This document shows positions 32,818 through 41,750 of a stretch of 64,000 nt of DNA, one piece after another. The DNA is from Brevibacterium sp. RIT 803 (GTDB lineage: Bacteria > Actinomycetota > Actinomycetes > Actinomycetales > Brevibacteriaceae). The stretch is taken from positions 930,001 to 994,000 of the forward strand of contig NZ_JAFEMW010000001.1 in NCBI RefSeq assembly GCF_016892625.1, read 5' to 3'. Numbering within the stretch: the first letter of the stretch is position 1; each line of letters starts with the position of its first letter. The notes beneath the pieces are model-generated. The model was not told the origin of the DNA. It was given only the letters and a program-made list of their open reading frames with translations, and made no database searches. A program made the position numbers and the translations under genes.

Positions 32818-33261
32818 TCACTGCGTGAGCAGGCCCCGTGCTTCCAACGCGGGAATGACCTGCAGACGGGTCAGTGGAGCGAACTGACGCTCAGCAGTGT
32901 CGACTGGCATCGGGGCGTAGGAAAACCACGCGGCCTCAGCGATTTCGGCCTGATGGTTGATGCGATCGACATCGAGTTCTGCAGGCAGTCCCTGATAGCA
33001 GAACACGTCCCCGATCACTCGGTGGTCGGCTTCATTGGCCGCGTCCGCGGCGAAGGTGCCCAGCGGGGAGAGGCGGCCGGCCTCCAGCGCCAGGCCCAGT
33101 TCTTCGCTGATCTCCCTGATAATCGTCGCCTCGGCGCTCTCACCGGCTTCGGGTTTGCCGCCGGGGAGCATGAACGACGTCGTGCCTTCTTTGCGAACCA
33201 TGAGCAGAAGAGGTTCGAGCGGGTGCAGCAGGACGAGCGCGCTGACTCGGATATCGTTCAT
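32818..33261 (-). CDS. NUDIX hydrolase
   Basis: A 147-aa protein with a complete NUDIX box GGKPEAGESAEATIIREISE followed by ELGL (residues 35-58), with the catalytic REISEE. N-terminal strands RVSALVLLHPLEPLLLMVRK are typical. It hydrolyses nucleoside diphosphate-linked compounds, possibly oxidised nucleotides. It is downstream of tag on the same strand (29-bp gap); a shared role in nucleotide/DNA repair is possible. Confidence 0.85.
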   Translation of the reverse strand: MNDIRVSALVLLHPLEPLLLMVRKEGTTSFMLPGGKPEAGESAEATIIREISEELGLALEAGRLSPLGTFAADAANEADHRVIGDVFCYQGLPAELDVDRINHQAEIAEAAWFSYAPMPVDTAERQFAPLTRLQVIPALEARGLLTQ

Positions 33262-33290
33262 TCCAGCCTTTCGCCAATCATTCGTCAGCC

Positions 33291-33923
33291 TTACAGCCAG
33301 TCATTCCAAACTCCGGAGACCCCTCGGCGATGGGATCCGAGGACGTGCGTGTCAACCATACCGACCGCCTCCATGAGCGCAAACATGGTGGTCGGTCCCA
33401 CGAACCGGAACCCCTTCTTCTTCAGCGCCTTCGACAGCGCCAGAGACTCGGGGCTCGTGGTGGGGACCTCGCTCAGCGCGCGGGGACGCGGGGTGGTCTC
33501 CGGCTGGAAGCTCCAGATGAAGTCGCCGAGGCCACCTTCCTCGCGCAGCGCCAATGTTGCTTTGGCGTTTCCGATGCAGGCTTCGATCTTGCCGCGATGG
33601 CGGATGATTCCTGCATCGGCGAGCAGGGATTCGATCTCGGGCTCACCGAACTTCGCGACCACCTCGGCGTCGAAGTCTTTGAATACCTGTCGGAAGCGTT
33701 CACGCTTCTTCAGAATCGTCAGCCACGACAATCCGGCTTGGAATCCTTCGAGGCTCATTCGTTCGAACATCCCGGATTCCTCCCGAACGGGCATACCCCA
33801 TTCGGTGTCGTAGTACCTGCGCAGCAGCGGGTCACCATAGGCCCACGGCGTTCGGGCGAGCCCGTCCTCGCCTACCACCGCACCATCGGCGGCTGTTCCA
33901 TCGCCGGCATTCGTCTGCGTCAT
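33291..33923 (-). CDS. tag: DNA-3-methyladenine glycosylase I
   Basis: A 210-aa protein. After an unstructured 25-residue N-terminus comes WAYGDPLLRRYYDTEWGMPV, the Tag signature, then FERMSLEGFQAGLSWLTILKKR and KKGFRFVGPTTMFALMEAVG. It removes 3-methyladenine from alkylated DNA by HhH-type base excision. The start at 33923 follows a stop-free but unrelated upstream stretch; the first family residue is at 27. One Zn-site His of the family lies at the N-terminus in enterobacterial Tag and is not obvious here. Confidence 0.9.
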   Translation of the reverse strand: MTQTNAGDGTAADGAVVGEDGLARTPWAYGDPLLRRYYDTEWGMPVREESGMFERMSLEGFQAGLSWLTILKKRERFRQVFKDFDAEVVAKFGEPEIESLLADAGIIRHRGKIEACIGNAKATLALREEGGLGDFIWSFQPETTPRPRALSEVPTTSPESLALSKALKKKGFRFVGPTTMFALMEAVGMVDTHVLGSHRRGVSGVWNDWL

Positions 33924-34014
33924 CGGTTCCTCTCCACTGCCTCGCCCATCCACACCGTTACGGTACCCCGGCGCACTGACATTGCGTGTCAGTGCCGATG
34001 TGTACCCTGATCTC

Positions 34015-34899
34015 ATGAGTCCAGAGCGGGAAGCGGCAATGGTGACGATGATCGGGTTCGGGGCTATCGGGCGACATGTCGCCCGGCTGCTGCATCCGGA
34101 GATTTCGAGTGGGCGGCTGAGGCTGACAGCCCTGGTTCGCGACCTCGACAAGCACGTCGAGCATCGTGGCCTGGGAGCCGATCTCATTGAGGTCGAGCAT
34201 CCTGCGGAACCGCGCTGGGCCGAGCTCACATCCGATGCCGTGGTCGAATGCGCGGGGGTTCCAGCTGCCAAAGCCTATGGTCCGGCCGTGGTGGCCGCTG
34301 GCACTCCGATCGTTCTCACCAGCGTCGGAGCCCTCGCGCATCGGCCGACCAGGCAGGCACTTCTGGCCGGTCCGGGCGAGCTGCATGTGACGAATGGGGC
34401 GATCGGCGGGCTCGACGTCCTCGAGGCCGCTGCTCAGGCACAGGCCCTCGACGACGTGTCGATCAGGACGGCCAAGGCCCCGGCCGGCCTCATCCAACCG
34501 TGGATGGACGCTGAGGAGGTTCGCCGGCTCAATGAGCTGACCCCGGCAGATGGAGCGCAGACCATCTTCACCGGCTCCCCTGCCGAGGCGATCGTGAGGT
34601 TCCCGGCCAATGTCAACATCACCGTCGCGCTTGCCTGGGCGACGCGTGGGCTCGGATTCGACGCAGCCGACGATGACGAGCTGATGGAGGAGGCCCTGCA
34701 CCGGACACAGGTGGAGATCCGGGCTGATCCCAGTCAGGTGGACTCACACCACGAGATCACCGCGAGCGGATCGGCAGGTGACTTCGCTTTCTCGATCTCG
34801 TCGACACCGAGCCCGGAGAATCCGGCAACCAGCGGTCTCACCGCGCTCTCGGTCGCTCGGACCCTGCGGACATGTATGGAGGGCCTCGGCCGTCGCTGA
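34015..34899 (+). CDS. L-aspartate dehydrogenase (NadX-like)
   Basis: A 294-aa protein with a Rossmann motif IGFGAIGRHVA near residue 12 and the aspartate-dehydrogenase core: VTNGAIGGLDVLEAA and the C-terminal HHEITASGSAGDFAFSISST then NPATSGLTALSV. The catalytic His is in the DSHHEI stretch. It converts aspartate to iminoaspartate with NAD(P)+, the entry to NAD synthesis where NadB is absent, or serves aspartate catabolism. No nadA or nadC neighbours are present, so a catabolic role is as likely. Confidence 0.82.
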   Translation: MSPEREAAMVTMIGFGAIGRHVARLLHPEISSGRLRLTALVRDLDKHVEHRGLGADLIEVEHPAEPRWAELTSDAVVECAGVPAAKAYGPAVVAAGTPIVLTSVGALAHRPTRQALLAGPGELHVTNGAIGGLDVLEAAAQAQALDDVSIRTAKAPAGLIQPWMDAEEVRRLNELTPADGAQTIFTGSPAEAIVRFPANVNITVALAWATRGLGFDAADDDELMEEALHRTQVEIRADPSQVDSHHEITASGSAGDFAFSISSTPSPENPATSGLTALSVARTLRTCMEGLGRR

Positions 34900-34941
34900 C
34901 CGTGTTTGCCAGGTCACAAGACAACTGCCCCGAGACAGACA

Positions 34942-34996
34942 GCTGTCCCCGGCACGGCCGTCAACCTCGAGGGCAGACGGCTGGACCGGGGACAGC
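34942..34996. terminator. Nested hairpin between convergent aspartate dehydrogenase and BCCT genes
   Basis: Outer arms GCTGTCCCCGG (34942-34952) and CCGGGGACAGC (34986-34996), 11 bp perfect, enclose an inner stem GCCGTC (34957-34962) / GACGGC (34976-34981). It sits between convergent genes and can terminate both strands. Confidence 0.65.
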
Positions 34997-35008
34997 GTGC
35001 AGACGATG

Positions 35009-37078
35009 TCAGTCGTCGGGGTGAGCGATGTTCTCCTGCATCTGCAGGAACTCCACGTGACGACCGTACTTATCGAGGATGTCGTCGATGAGCTGTTCCT
35101 TCGAGTAGCCCATGACGTCGTATCCCTGACCGGTCCCACCGTCGAGGTAGACCTCCATCCGGAAGTAGTCTTCGGTTCCGCGCGGGATGTGTCCGCCGAA
35201 CGAAGGAACACTGACCTTGTGCGGCCAGATCTGGTAGCGGAACGGGTATTCGCCCTTGCCGTCGACTTCGAGTTGGATGAGCTCACCGTCTTCGACGAAC
35301 ACCCCTTCTGTGTCGACTCGACCGCAGTGGGCGTCGACTCCGCGCTCGACCATCTCTGCCACGACTTCTTCGAAGGTGGGCAGCAGGACGTCGCGTTCGA
35401 AATCGCGTGCCTTGCTCCCGCTGGGGAAGGACAGGACTCGACCGAGCTGACGTTGCCAAGGCTCATGACCGTCGACTGTGCGCGAGCGTCTTGCCAGGGA
35501 ACCGGGCAGACTCTGAGAGACGCTGTCGACCCGGTGTGCCTCGACCCGCAGCGCCTTGTACAGACCGACCATCACGAGGATGACGACGAAGGCGAACGGC
35601 AGACCCATCACGACGGTTGCGTTCTGCAATGCCCCGACACCGCCGACGATGAGCATAGCAATCGTCAGCGCACCGGTGGCCAGAGCCCAGAAGATGCGCA
35701 ATCCCGGCCGGCCGTCGTCCTGCGGGGTCGGCAGGCGCGATGAGAGGTTGGCCATGACGAGTGCAGCGGAGTCGGCCGTGGTGACGTAGAACAGCAGCGC
35801 GGTGATCGTCGCAAGTGCGGCGACGACGAAGAATCCCGGGTAGTTCGAGAGCAGCTCGTAGAACCCGCCCTCGGGGTTGACCATCGTCTTCTCACCGAAC
35901 TCCTTGTCGCCGTTGCGGATGAGGTCGAGGGCGGAATTTCCGTAGATCGAGATCCACATGAAGATGTAGATGAACGGGATCGTCAGGGTGCCGAGGACGA
36001 ACTGACGGATCGTGCGGCCGCGCGAGATACGGGCAAGGAACAGACCGACGAATGACGCGAAGGCGATCCACCAAGCCCAGAAGAACAGCGTCCAGTCGGT
36101 CATCCACGTTCCGGTGTCTTCGAAGGCGAACGTCTGTCCCGCCATGTTCGGGAACATCCGCACGAAGTCGAAGACGTTGAGGACGAAGGCGTTGAGCAGG
36201 AATTTTGTGTTGCCTGCGACCAGGACCCAGAGGCTGAGTGCCACCGCCAGGAAGACATTGAGGATCGAGAGGAACTTGATGCCTTTGTCGACGCCGGAGA
36301 CGGCCGAGAGCGTTGCAACAGCGACACCGACGACGACGATGCCGATCTGAGAGCCCACACCGATGGGGAGGCCGAAGACCGTGTTGAGACCGACGTTGAC
36401 CATGACCACGCCGATACCCAAGGAGGTGGCCACACCGAAGACGGTGCCCAGAAGCGCTGCGAAGTCAACGGTGTCGCCCAGTCCGCCGTGGACGCGTTTG
36501 CCGAAGAGCGGGGCGAGCGCGGAGCGGATCGCCAAAGGCATATTCATCCGGTAGGCGAAGTAGGCCAGCGCGATGCCCATGAGGGCATAGAGCCCCCAGC
36601 CGCTGATGCCGTAGTGGAACAGGGTCCAGACGGTGGCCTCACGGGCAGCCTCGACTGTTTCGGGTTCCGTGCTCGGTGGTGCCAGATATTGGGTGACTGG
36701 TTCAGCCACGGCGAAGAACATGAGGTCGGTGCTGATGCCTGCGGCGAAGAGCATCGAGGCCCAGGCCAGCAGCCCGTATTCGGGTTTCGAGTGCTCGGGG
36801 CCCAGCTTCGTGTTTCCGTATTTGGACGCGGCGAGGTAGATGACGAAGACGAGGACGGCGGCCACGAGAAGGACGTAGAACCAACCGAACCAGTCCGAAG
36901 TCCAGCCGACGACGGCACCGAGAACAGCCTCGGCGTTGGCCGGAGCGAAGAAGGCCCAGAGTGTGATGGCCAGAGTGCCGAGGGCCGCAGCGATGAAGAC
37001 CGGCTTGTTCACCGGTGGCAGAGCCTTCTTCACACCGCCCTTCGGCGATTTGGCGGGTTTGTCCACTGTGGCTGTCAT
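35009..37078 (-). CDS. BCCT-family betaine/choline/carnitine transporter, BetT-like
   Basis: A 689-aa protein with 12 hydrophobic helices in about 30-510 and a hydrophilic C-terminal domain of about 170 residues, as in BetT rather than in short osmoregulated carriers. Family motifs: HYGISGWGLYALMGIALAYF and WWIAFASFVGLFLARISRG. It takes up choline, betaine or carnitine with Na+ or H+; the long C-terminus is a regulatory osmosensing tail in relatives. Two GTAACCG boxes lie about 100 bp upstream. No choline dehydrogenase is adjacent. Confidence 0.87.
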   Translation of the reverse strand: MTATVDKPAKSPKGGVKKALPPVNKPVFIAAALGTLAITLWAFFAPANAEAVLGAVVGWTSDWFGWFYVLLVAAVLVFVIYLAASKYGNTKLGPEHSKPEYGLLAWASMLFAAGISTDLMFFAVAEPVTQYLAPPSTEPETVEAAREATVWTLFHYGISGWGLYALMGIALAYFAYRMNMPLAIRSALAPLFGKRVHGGLGDTVDFAALLGTVFGVATSLGIGVVMVNVGLNTVFGLPIGVGSQIGIVVVGVAVATLSAVSGVDKGIKFLSILNVFLAVALSLWVLVAGNTKFLLNAFVLNVFDFVRMFPNMAGQTFAFEDTGTWMTDWTLFFWAWWIAFASFVGLFLARISRGRTIRQFVLGTLTIPFIYIFMWISIYGNSALDLIRNGDKEFGEKTMVNPEGGFYELLSNYPGFFVVAALATITALLFYVTTADSAALVMANLSSRLPTPQDDGRPGLRIFWALATGALTIAMLIVGGVGALQNATVVMGLPFAFVVILVMVGLYKALRVEAHRVDSVSQSLPGSLARRSRTVDGHEPWQRQLGRVLSFPSGSKARDFERDVLLPTFEEVVAEMVERGVDAHCGRVDTEGVFVEDGELIQLEVDGKGEYPFRYQIWPHKVSVPSFGGHIPRGTEDYFRMEVYLDGGTGQGYDVMGYSKEQLIDDILDKYGRHVEFLQMQENIAHPDD

Positions 37079-37176
37079 CGGCTCACTCCTTCAGCGGACG
37101 ACTTCGCGTCCACATCGATTTCCCTGTTTCTGCACACCGGACTCCCGGTGAAGACCAACCATGCAGGCTACCATAT

Positions 37177-37194
37177 CGTAACCGTCGGTAACCG
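37177..37194 (-). promoter_or_regulatory. Direct repeat upstream of the BCCT gene
   Basis: CGTAACCG (37177-37184) and GGTAACCG (37187-37194) are spaced 10 bp start to start, i.e. one helical turn, about 100 bp upstream of the BCCT start. A regulator binding two adjacent major grooves on one face is plausible. Confidence 0.3.
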
Positions 37195-37287
37195 GATAGA
37201 GGGCAAACTGTGACCTCACCAGGCACCTTGTGGCCATCACAGCGTCGGGTCGCCTCTTCGCTCATTCCCCTTCGAATCCGCCTCGGC

Positions 37288-38667
37288 TCACAGGGAGACG
37301 AGGAACAGAGCCAGAGCCATAACGACCCCGGATCCGAGGAAGGTCACCGAGGTATAGCCGAGGATGTCACGCATCTTCAGCCCCGCGATGGCCAGCACCG
37401 GCAGAGCCCAGAATGGCTGCAGCATGTTCGTCCACTGATCACCGTAGGACACCGCCATGATCGCGATCGACGGGTCGACTCCCAACTGGTTGGCGGCGTC
37501 GAGCATGATCGGCCCCTGGACTGCGAACTGTCCGCCGCCCGAGGGGACGAAGAAGTTGACCAGTCCTGCCGAGAGCAGTGCGAGGACGCCGAATGTCGAA
37601 GGGTTCGCGATCGAGACCAGAGCGTCGGAGAACACGGCGATGAGGCCAGTGCCGGACATGATGCCCAGGATTCCCGCGTAGAGGGGGAACTGGAGCAGGA
37701 TCTCGCCGACGTTCGAGGCTGCTTCCTTTGTCAGATGGATGAGTTCGAAGGGGTTCTTCACGAGCAGGAAGATGAGCGCGAGGAAGGACCAGTTGACGAT
37801 GTCGAGGGTCAGTCCCCCGCCCTGGGCGAAGTGGATGATCAGGTAGATCACGAGCGCCAGGCCGACGATGAGAGTGAGGATCCGCGAGGCATCGATGCGG
37901 TCGGCTGGTGTGACGACCTTTTCGTCGAAGACCGCCCGCGATTCGGAAGTGATCGACTCGGGCAGTTCGTAGACCGGGGCATCCTTCTTCGGTGCGATGA
38001 GGTAGAAGAGGACGGCGCAGACGATGATGACGCCGAGGATGGCGAGCAGATTCCAGGTGGAGAAGATGGTCTCGCTGACGGGCACGACTTCACCGCCCAG
38101 CGACTTCGCCAGGAAGGAATCGGGTGTCGCTGCGGTCAGCGGGCCCGATCCCGAGTAGCCCATGTGCCAGACCACGAAGCCCGAGTACCCAGCAGCGACG
38201 AGCAGCGGGAAGTGGACCTTGAGGCCGCGGCTGCGCGCCTGAACGGCGATTTCACGCGCCAGCAGGGCACCGACGACGAGGCCGAGGCCCCACGTGATGA
38301 GGCTGGCGATCGCGGCGACGAGGAAGACGAAGACATAGGCGAAGGCCGGGCTGCCGGGAACTCGTGCCAGCCATGTCAGCAGCTTCTGCACCGGTCCGGT
38401 ATTCGCGAGAATGTGGCCCAGCAGCAGGATGAGGCACATCTGGGTCATGAACTCGAGGAGTCCTGCCAGTCCCTCACCCCAGCCGGTGACGACATCGACT
38501 GGACTGGCCCCGGTGAGGATGAACGCCAGGACGGCGACGATGAGGGTGAGAACGATGGCGAACGTCAGCGCTGACGGAATCCACTGCTCGAGGAAGCGGT
38601 TGATCGGACGCATGAACCCTCGTGAGGCCGCGGCGTTGACCTGGGGCGACGGCTTCGATGCCGACAT
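37288..38667 (-). CDS. atoE: AtoE-type short-chain fatty acid transporter
   Basis: A 459-aa membrane protein with about 11-12 hydrophobic helices. Family markers are MRPINRFLEQWIPSALTFAI at the N-terminus, LVVAAGYSGFVVWHMGYSGS-type segment (residues 157-176 region) and PSGGGQFAVQGPIM. It imports short-chain fatty acids such as butyrate or acetoacetate with H+. It follows the aldehyde dehydrogenase on the same strand but a strong terminator separates them, so it has its own promoter. Confidence 0.88.
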   Translation of the reverse strand: MSASKPSPQVNAAASRGFMRPINRFLEQWIPSALTFAIVLTLIVAVLAFILTGASPVDVVTGWGEGLAGLLEFMTQMCLILLLGHILANTGPVQKLLTWLARVPGSPAFAYVFVFLVAAIASLITWGLGLVVGALLAREIAVQARSRGLKVHFPLLVAAGYSGFVVWHMGYSGSGPLTAATPDSFLAKSLGGEVVPVSETIFSTWNLLAILGVIIVCAVLFYLIAPKKDAPVYELPESITSESRAVFDEKVVTPADRIDASRILTLIVGLALVIYLIIHFAQGGGLTLDIVNWSFLALIFLLVKNPFELIHLTKEAASNVGEILLQFPLYAGILGIMSGTGLIAVFSDALVSIANPSTFGVLALLSAGLVNFFVPSGGGQFAVQGPIMLDAANQLGVDPSIAIMAVSYGDQWTNMLQPFWALPVLAIAGLKMRDILGYTSVTFLGSGVVMALALFLVSL

Positions 38668-38713
38668 GAGATCCTCCTGCTGAGAAAAGTATGTGTGTGT
38701 CCTCAGCTTACAA

Positions 38714-38749
38714 TCAGAGCGCTGATCGACGATGCGATCAGCGCTCTGA
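38714..38749 (-). terminator. Intrinsic-type terminator after the aldehyde dehydrogenase gene
   Basis: Arms TCAGAGCGCTGATCG (38714-38728) and CGATCAGCGCTCTGA (38735-38749) are perfect over 15 bp with a 6-nt loop, 45 bp beyond the dehydrogenase stop on the minus strand. The exit side reads TTGTAAG. Strong GC-rich stem. Confidence 0.75.
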
Positions 38750-38794
38750 GAGTGGCAGGCGGGTCAGACGACGTGGTGCGTCAGGAATTCAGCC

Positions 38795-40174
38795 TCAGCT
38801 CTTCTTGAACACCAGCTGCTTGTTGACGAACTCGTCCATGGCCAGCGGGCCCAGCTCGCGTCCGACGCCGGAGCGCTTCACACCACCGAAGGGCAGGTAT
38901 TCACGGCTGCCCTCTGGTGTGTTGAGGAAGATCATGCCGGAGTCGATCTGGGAACCGACTCGCTCTGCCCGCTCCAGGTCGTTGGAGAACACAGCGGCGC
39001 CAAGTCCGAACGGGGTGTCATTGGCCATCTCGACAGCCTCTTCCTCGCTGCTGACTCGGTAGACGATGACGGCGGGACCGAAGAGCTCTTCGTAATAGCC
39101 GCGCATGCCTTTCTCCACATCGGTAAGGACGACGGGCTCGACGAAGGCGCCGCCACCCTCGTAGCGCTTGCCCCCGGCGAGCAGAGTTGCGCCGTCCTTG
39201 ACCGTGTCCTGAACCTGCTCGATGAAGCGATCGGCAGCCGCAGTCGACGACAGCGGGGACAGGCGGGAACCTTCAGCACCGGGGGTTTCGGGGGTGAACT
39301 TCTTGGCGGCCTCGGTGATCGATGACAGGAACTCGTCGTAGACGTCATCCATGACGATCATGCGCTTGGGCGAATTGCAGGCCTGCCCGGTGTTGCCCAT
39401 GCGGGTCTTGAAGAAGGTGTTCGCGCTCTTCTCCACATCGGCGGTGTCGAGGAGGATGTAGGGGTCGGATCCGCCGAGCTCGAGGACGACCTTCTTGAGG
39501 TTCTTACCGGCTTCGGCGGCCACGGCCGAACCTGCGCGCTCGGAACCGGTCAGGGACACTCCGTGGTTGCGTGGGTCGGGCAGGATGATGTCTGCGACCT
39601 GTTCGTTGCTCGCGTAGATGTTGATATAGGCGCCCTCTGGCAGCCCGGCTTCGATGAAGATCTCTTCCATGATCTGAGCCGAACGGGGGCACTGCGGGGC
39701 GTGCTTGAGCAGGATCGTGTTGCCCAGGGCGAGGTTGGGCGCTGCGAAGCGTGCGACCTGGTAGTAGGGGAAGTTCCAGGGCATAATGCCCAAGAGGGAT
39801 CCGACCGGCTTGCGGCGGATCATCGCGGTTCCGTCATCGGGCCCGCGCAGGGGCTCGTCGGCCATGAAGGCTTCGGCGTTATCGGCGAAGTAGCGGTAGA
39901 TGGCGGAGCTCAGTCCAACCTCGCCCTTGCCTTCGGGGACCGCTTTGCCCATCTCCAACTGGATGACCTTCGCCAGCTCTTCGGCTCGCTCCGCGTAGAT
40001 TTCGGAGACGCGGACGAGGATCGCGGCGCGGTCGGCCACGGACGTCTGACTCCATTCGGTGAAGGTGGTCGCGGATCGATCGAGTGCGGCCAGGATCTCC
40101 GAGTCGGTCGCTGTGGCGAATTCTTCGGCCACTTCACCGGTTGCCGGGTTGGTCACGCGATACATGGTGGACAT
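38795..40174 (-). CDS. NAD(P)-dependent succinate-semialdehyde-type aldehyde dehydrogenase
   Basis: A 459-aa ALDH of the short GabD/Sad type. Catalytic set: Asn134 in [10 protein letters not shown], Glu232 in [10 protein letters not shown] and Cys266 in [12 protein letters not shown]. The ATG at 40174 is chosen because GAGG lies 6-9 nt upstream; longer frames begin in noncoding sequence. It oxidises succinate semialdehyde or related aldehydes to acids. A second, longer semialdehyde dehydrogenase occurs at 59 kb. Ends in a strong terminator. Confidence 0.87.
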   Translation of the reverse strand: MSTMYRVTNPATGEVAEEFATATDSEILAALDRSATTFTEWSQTSVADRAAILVRVSEIYAERAEELAKVIQLEMGKAVPEGKGEVGLSSAIYRYFADNAEAFMADEPLRGPDDGTAMIRRKPVGSLLGIMPWNFPYYQVARFAAPNLALGNTILLKHAPQCPRSAQIMEEIFIEAGLPEGAYINIYASNEQVADIILPDPRNHGVSLTGSERAGSAVAAEAGKNLKKVVLELGGSDPYILLDTADVEKSANTFFKTRMGNTGQACNSPKRMIVMDDVYDEFLSSITEAAKKFTPETPGAEGSRLSPLSSTAAADRFIEQVQDTVKDGATLLAGGKRYEGGGAFVEPVVLTDVEKGMRGYYEELFGPAVIVYRVSSEEEAVEMANDTPFGLGAAVFSNDLERAERVGSQIDSGMIFLNTPEGSREYLPFGGVKRSGVGRELGPLAMDEFVNKQLVFKKS

Positions 40175-40351
40175 GTCGAGCCTCATTTCTGCGGGGGTTG
40201 TTGACCTCGATCCAGCGGCGTGGAACCGAGTCTCCGGCACCGATCGACGAATGGATCCATCTCCCACGCTATGGCCCAATCACCTCGGCGGCAATTCCCC
40301 GTCCCACCCTGTGAGCGCAGGCTCGAGTGTGATCGCTGTTACTGTGTTGCC

Positions 40352-40705
40352 ATGGACAGTGTGACTGAACTCGTAAAGCGCTATTACTCCACCGTCGATG
40401 CCGGGGACGCGGGTGCCACCTCGGCGCTCTTCGCGGCCGAAGGTCACTACGATCGGCCCGGATATCCGACCATGATCGGAACACAGATCACCGAGTTCTA
40501 CCACGGTGAGCGCGTCATCGAATCGGGTGCGCATTCGCTGACTGAGATCCTCATCGACGGCGACCGTGCGTCCAGCCGCGGGGTCTTCACCGGCCGACTC
40601 AAGGACGGCACGGAAACCTCCGTGGGCTTCGCTGACTTCTTCCTCTTCGACACCGAAGGCCTCATCGCCGAACGCACCACCTACTTCTACCAAGCCGCGG
40701 TCTGA
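40352..40705 (+). CDS. SnoaL/NTF2-like small protein
   Basis: A 117-aa single-domain protein with the cone-shaped NTF2-like pattern: N-terminal helix VTELVKRYYSTVDAGDA, then RPGYPTMIG and beta-strands ending FADFFLFDTEGLIAERTTYF. Such proteins are often isomerases or small-ligand-binding domains; no catalytic residues can be assigned. Divergent from the aldehyde dehydrogenase. Its last 22 bp including the stop codon are repeated twice more downstream. Confidence 0.75.
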   Translation: MDSVTELVKRYYSTVDAGDAGATSALFAAEGHYDRPGYPTMIGTQITEFYHGERVIESGAHSLTEILIDGDRASSRGVFTGRLKDGTETSVGFADFFLFDTEGLIAERTTYFYQAAV

Positions 40706-40750
40706 GTTCTTCCAAGCCGCGGTCTGAGTTCTTCCAAGCCGCGGTCAGAG
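40685..40750 (+). repeat. 22-bp unit in three tandem copies, first copy coding with stop codon
   Basis: Copies at 40685-40706, 40707-40728 and 40729-40750 share the core CCAAGCCGCGGTC and differ at one base each. Copy 1 encodes the last residues and TGA of the SnoaL-like gene, so the stop region has been duplicated into the noncoding side. Confidence 0.85.
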
Positions 40751-41079
40751 CGTCCCGGCGCAAGCGGACGGACTGTCCGGCCCCAGCCTCGTCCAAACCG
40801 GCTAAACCTGAGGCCTGTTCGGCGCCCGGACTTCCTACCGACGGCCCATTACCCTTGGAAAAGCTGCGGCGCAGTCAAATATTCAGGGCAGCCGTGAACC
40901 CACCAGGAAAAGAATCGGGTCGCGACATCTCATTGATGGCGAGATGACTTTTACCTGCTGGTCTCGACTCCAGCGTTGGGGTCGTCCGGTGGAATCTCCT
41001 CGACTGCCTCGGCTCAAAGACTCGAAGAAGTGTCCTGACTTCCCGCCTATGGCGTCATCTGCCTGATTGGTCAATATGC
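40751..41079. other. Gene-free stretch between SnoaL-like and TetR genes
   Basis: A 329-bp gap between convergent genes. Reading frames here lack coding composition and I see no strong hairpin, RNA gene or promoter. Confidence 0.3.
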
Positions 41080-41658
41080 CTAGCCGCGCACTACGGCCGT
41101 GACGACGGCATGCAACTCTTCGAAGGCGGCATTGACTCTCTCCTCGTCTCCCGTGGCGAGAAGATCGACGAGCAGCCCGCGCAGGGAGCCCAGCACCAGG
41201 GTCGCCAGAGAAATCGCCCTGGACGTCGGGCATCCGGCGCGGATCAACCCCGTTGCCAAGAGGTCGATCCGGTCGTCCACTGATTGGCGAACAGCCCGAC
41301 TCACGGCTGTGCCTTCCCTGTACCCGAAGAACGTGATCTCAAGGAACGTGGCCGCGTGCCGCAGGCCGCCGGTTGAACGCGCCCGCTCCCATAGGGAGCG
41401 CAGAGGGTCGGGATCGTCACTTGGGATATCCGGGTCGGCAAGTGCGACTCCGAGGATCGTCTCGAGGACTTCGGTGACGAGCTTCTCCTTCGTCCCGAAG
41501 TGGTGCAGGAGCGTGGCATGGCTGATACCGGCGACTTCCGCAGCCCGCCTTAGGGAAAGGTCTGCGATTCCGTGGTCGAGGACGTACTTCGTGACTGCCT
41601 GCAGCACCTCGCTGCGTCGGTGCTCGAATCGTCGCTTCCGTCCATCTGTTTCTGCCAT
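41080..41658 (-). CDS. TetR-family transcriptional repressor
   Basis: A 192-aa all-helical protein. N-terminal HTH: VLQAVTKYVLDHGIADLSLR and VAGISHATLLHHFGTKEKLV (the Y/LLHHFGTKEKL element of TetR HTHs). The C-terminal ligand domain is unspecific. It is divergent from the secreted polyester hydrolase and a perfect dyad at 41701-41716 lies between them. It probably represses the hydrolase until a product, perhaps a fatty or hydroxy-fatty acid, is bound. Confidence 0.9.
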   Translation of the reverse strand: MAETDGRKRRFEHRRSEVLQAVTKYVLDHGIADLSLRRAAEVAGISHATLLHHFGTKEKLVTEVLETILGVALADPDIPSDDPDPLRSLWERARSTGGLRHAATFLEITFFGYREGTAVSRAVRQSVDDRIDLLATGLIRAGCPTSRAISLATLVLGSLRGLLVDLLATGDEERVNAAFEELHAVVTAVVRG

Positions 41659-41700
41659 ACCTCAAAGACTAGACACTGACGGAGCCAACAGCTAGATTGA

Positions 41701-41716
41701 TCTACCGTGTGGTAGA
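41701..41716. promoter_or_regulatory. Perfect TetR-type operator between tetR and polyester hydrolase
   Basis: TCTACCGTGTGGTAGA (41701-41716): 6-bp arms TCTACC/GGTAGA with a GTGT centre, 42 bp from the TetR start and 34 bp before the hydrolase start. Length and symmetry fit TetR operators. Confidence 0.7.
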
Positions 41717-41750
41717 GAAACATGACTTGTCGTTTGCCGAAGGAGAACTC

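Noticed and set aside
37210-38574. Plus-strand 454-aa acidic frame
   Set aside because: Antisense to atoE; its Asp/Glu/Gly-rich repetitive composition mirrors membrane-helix codons on the other strand.
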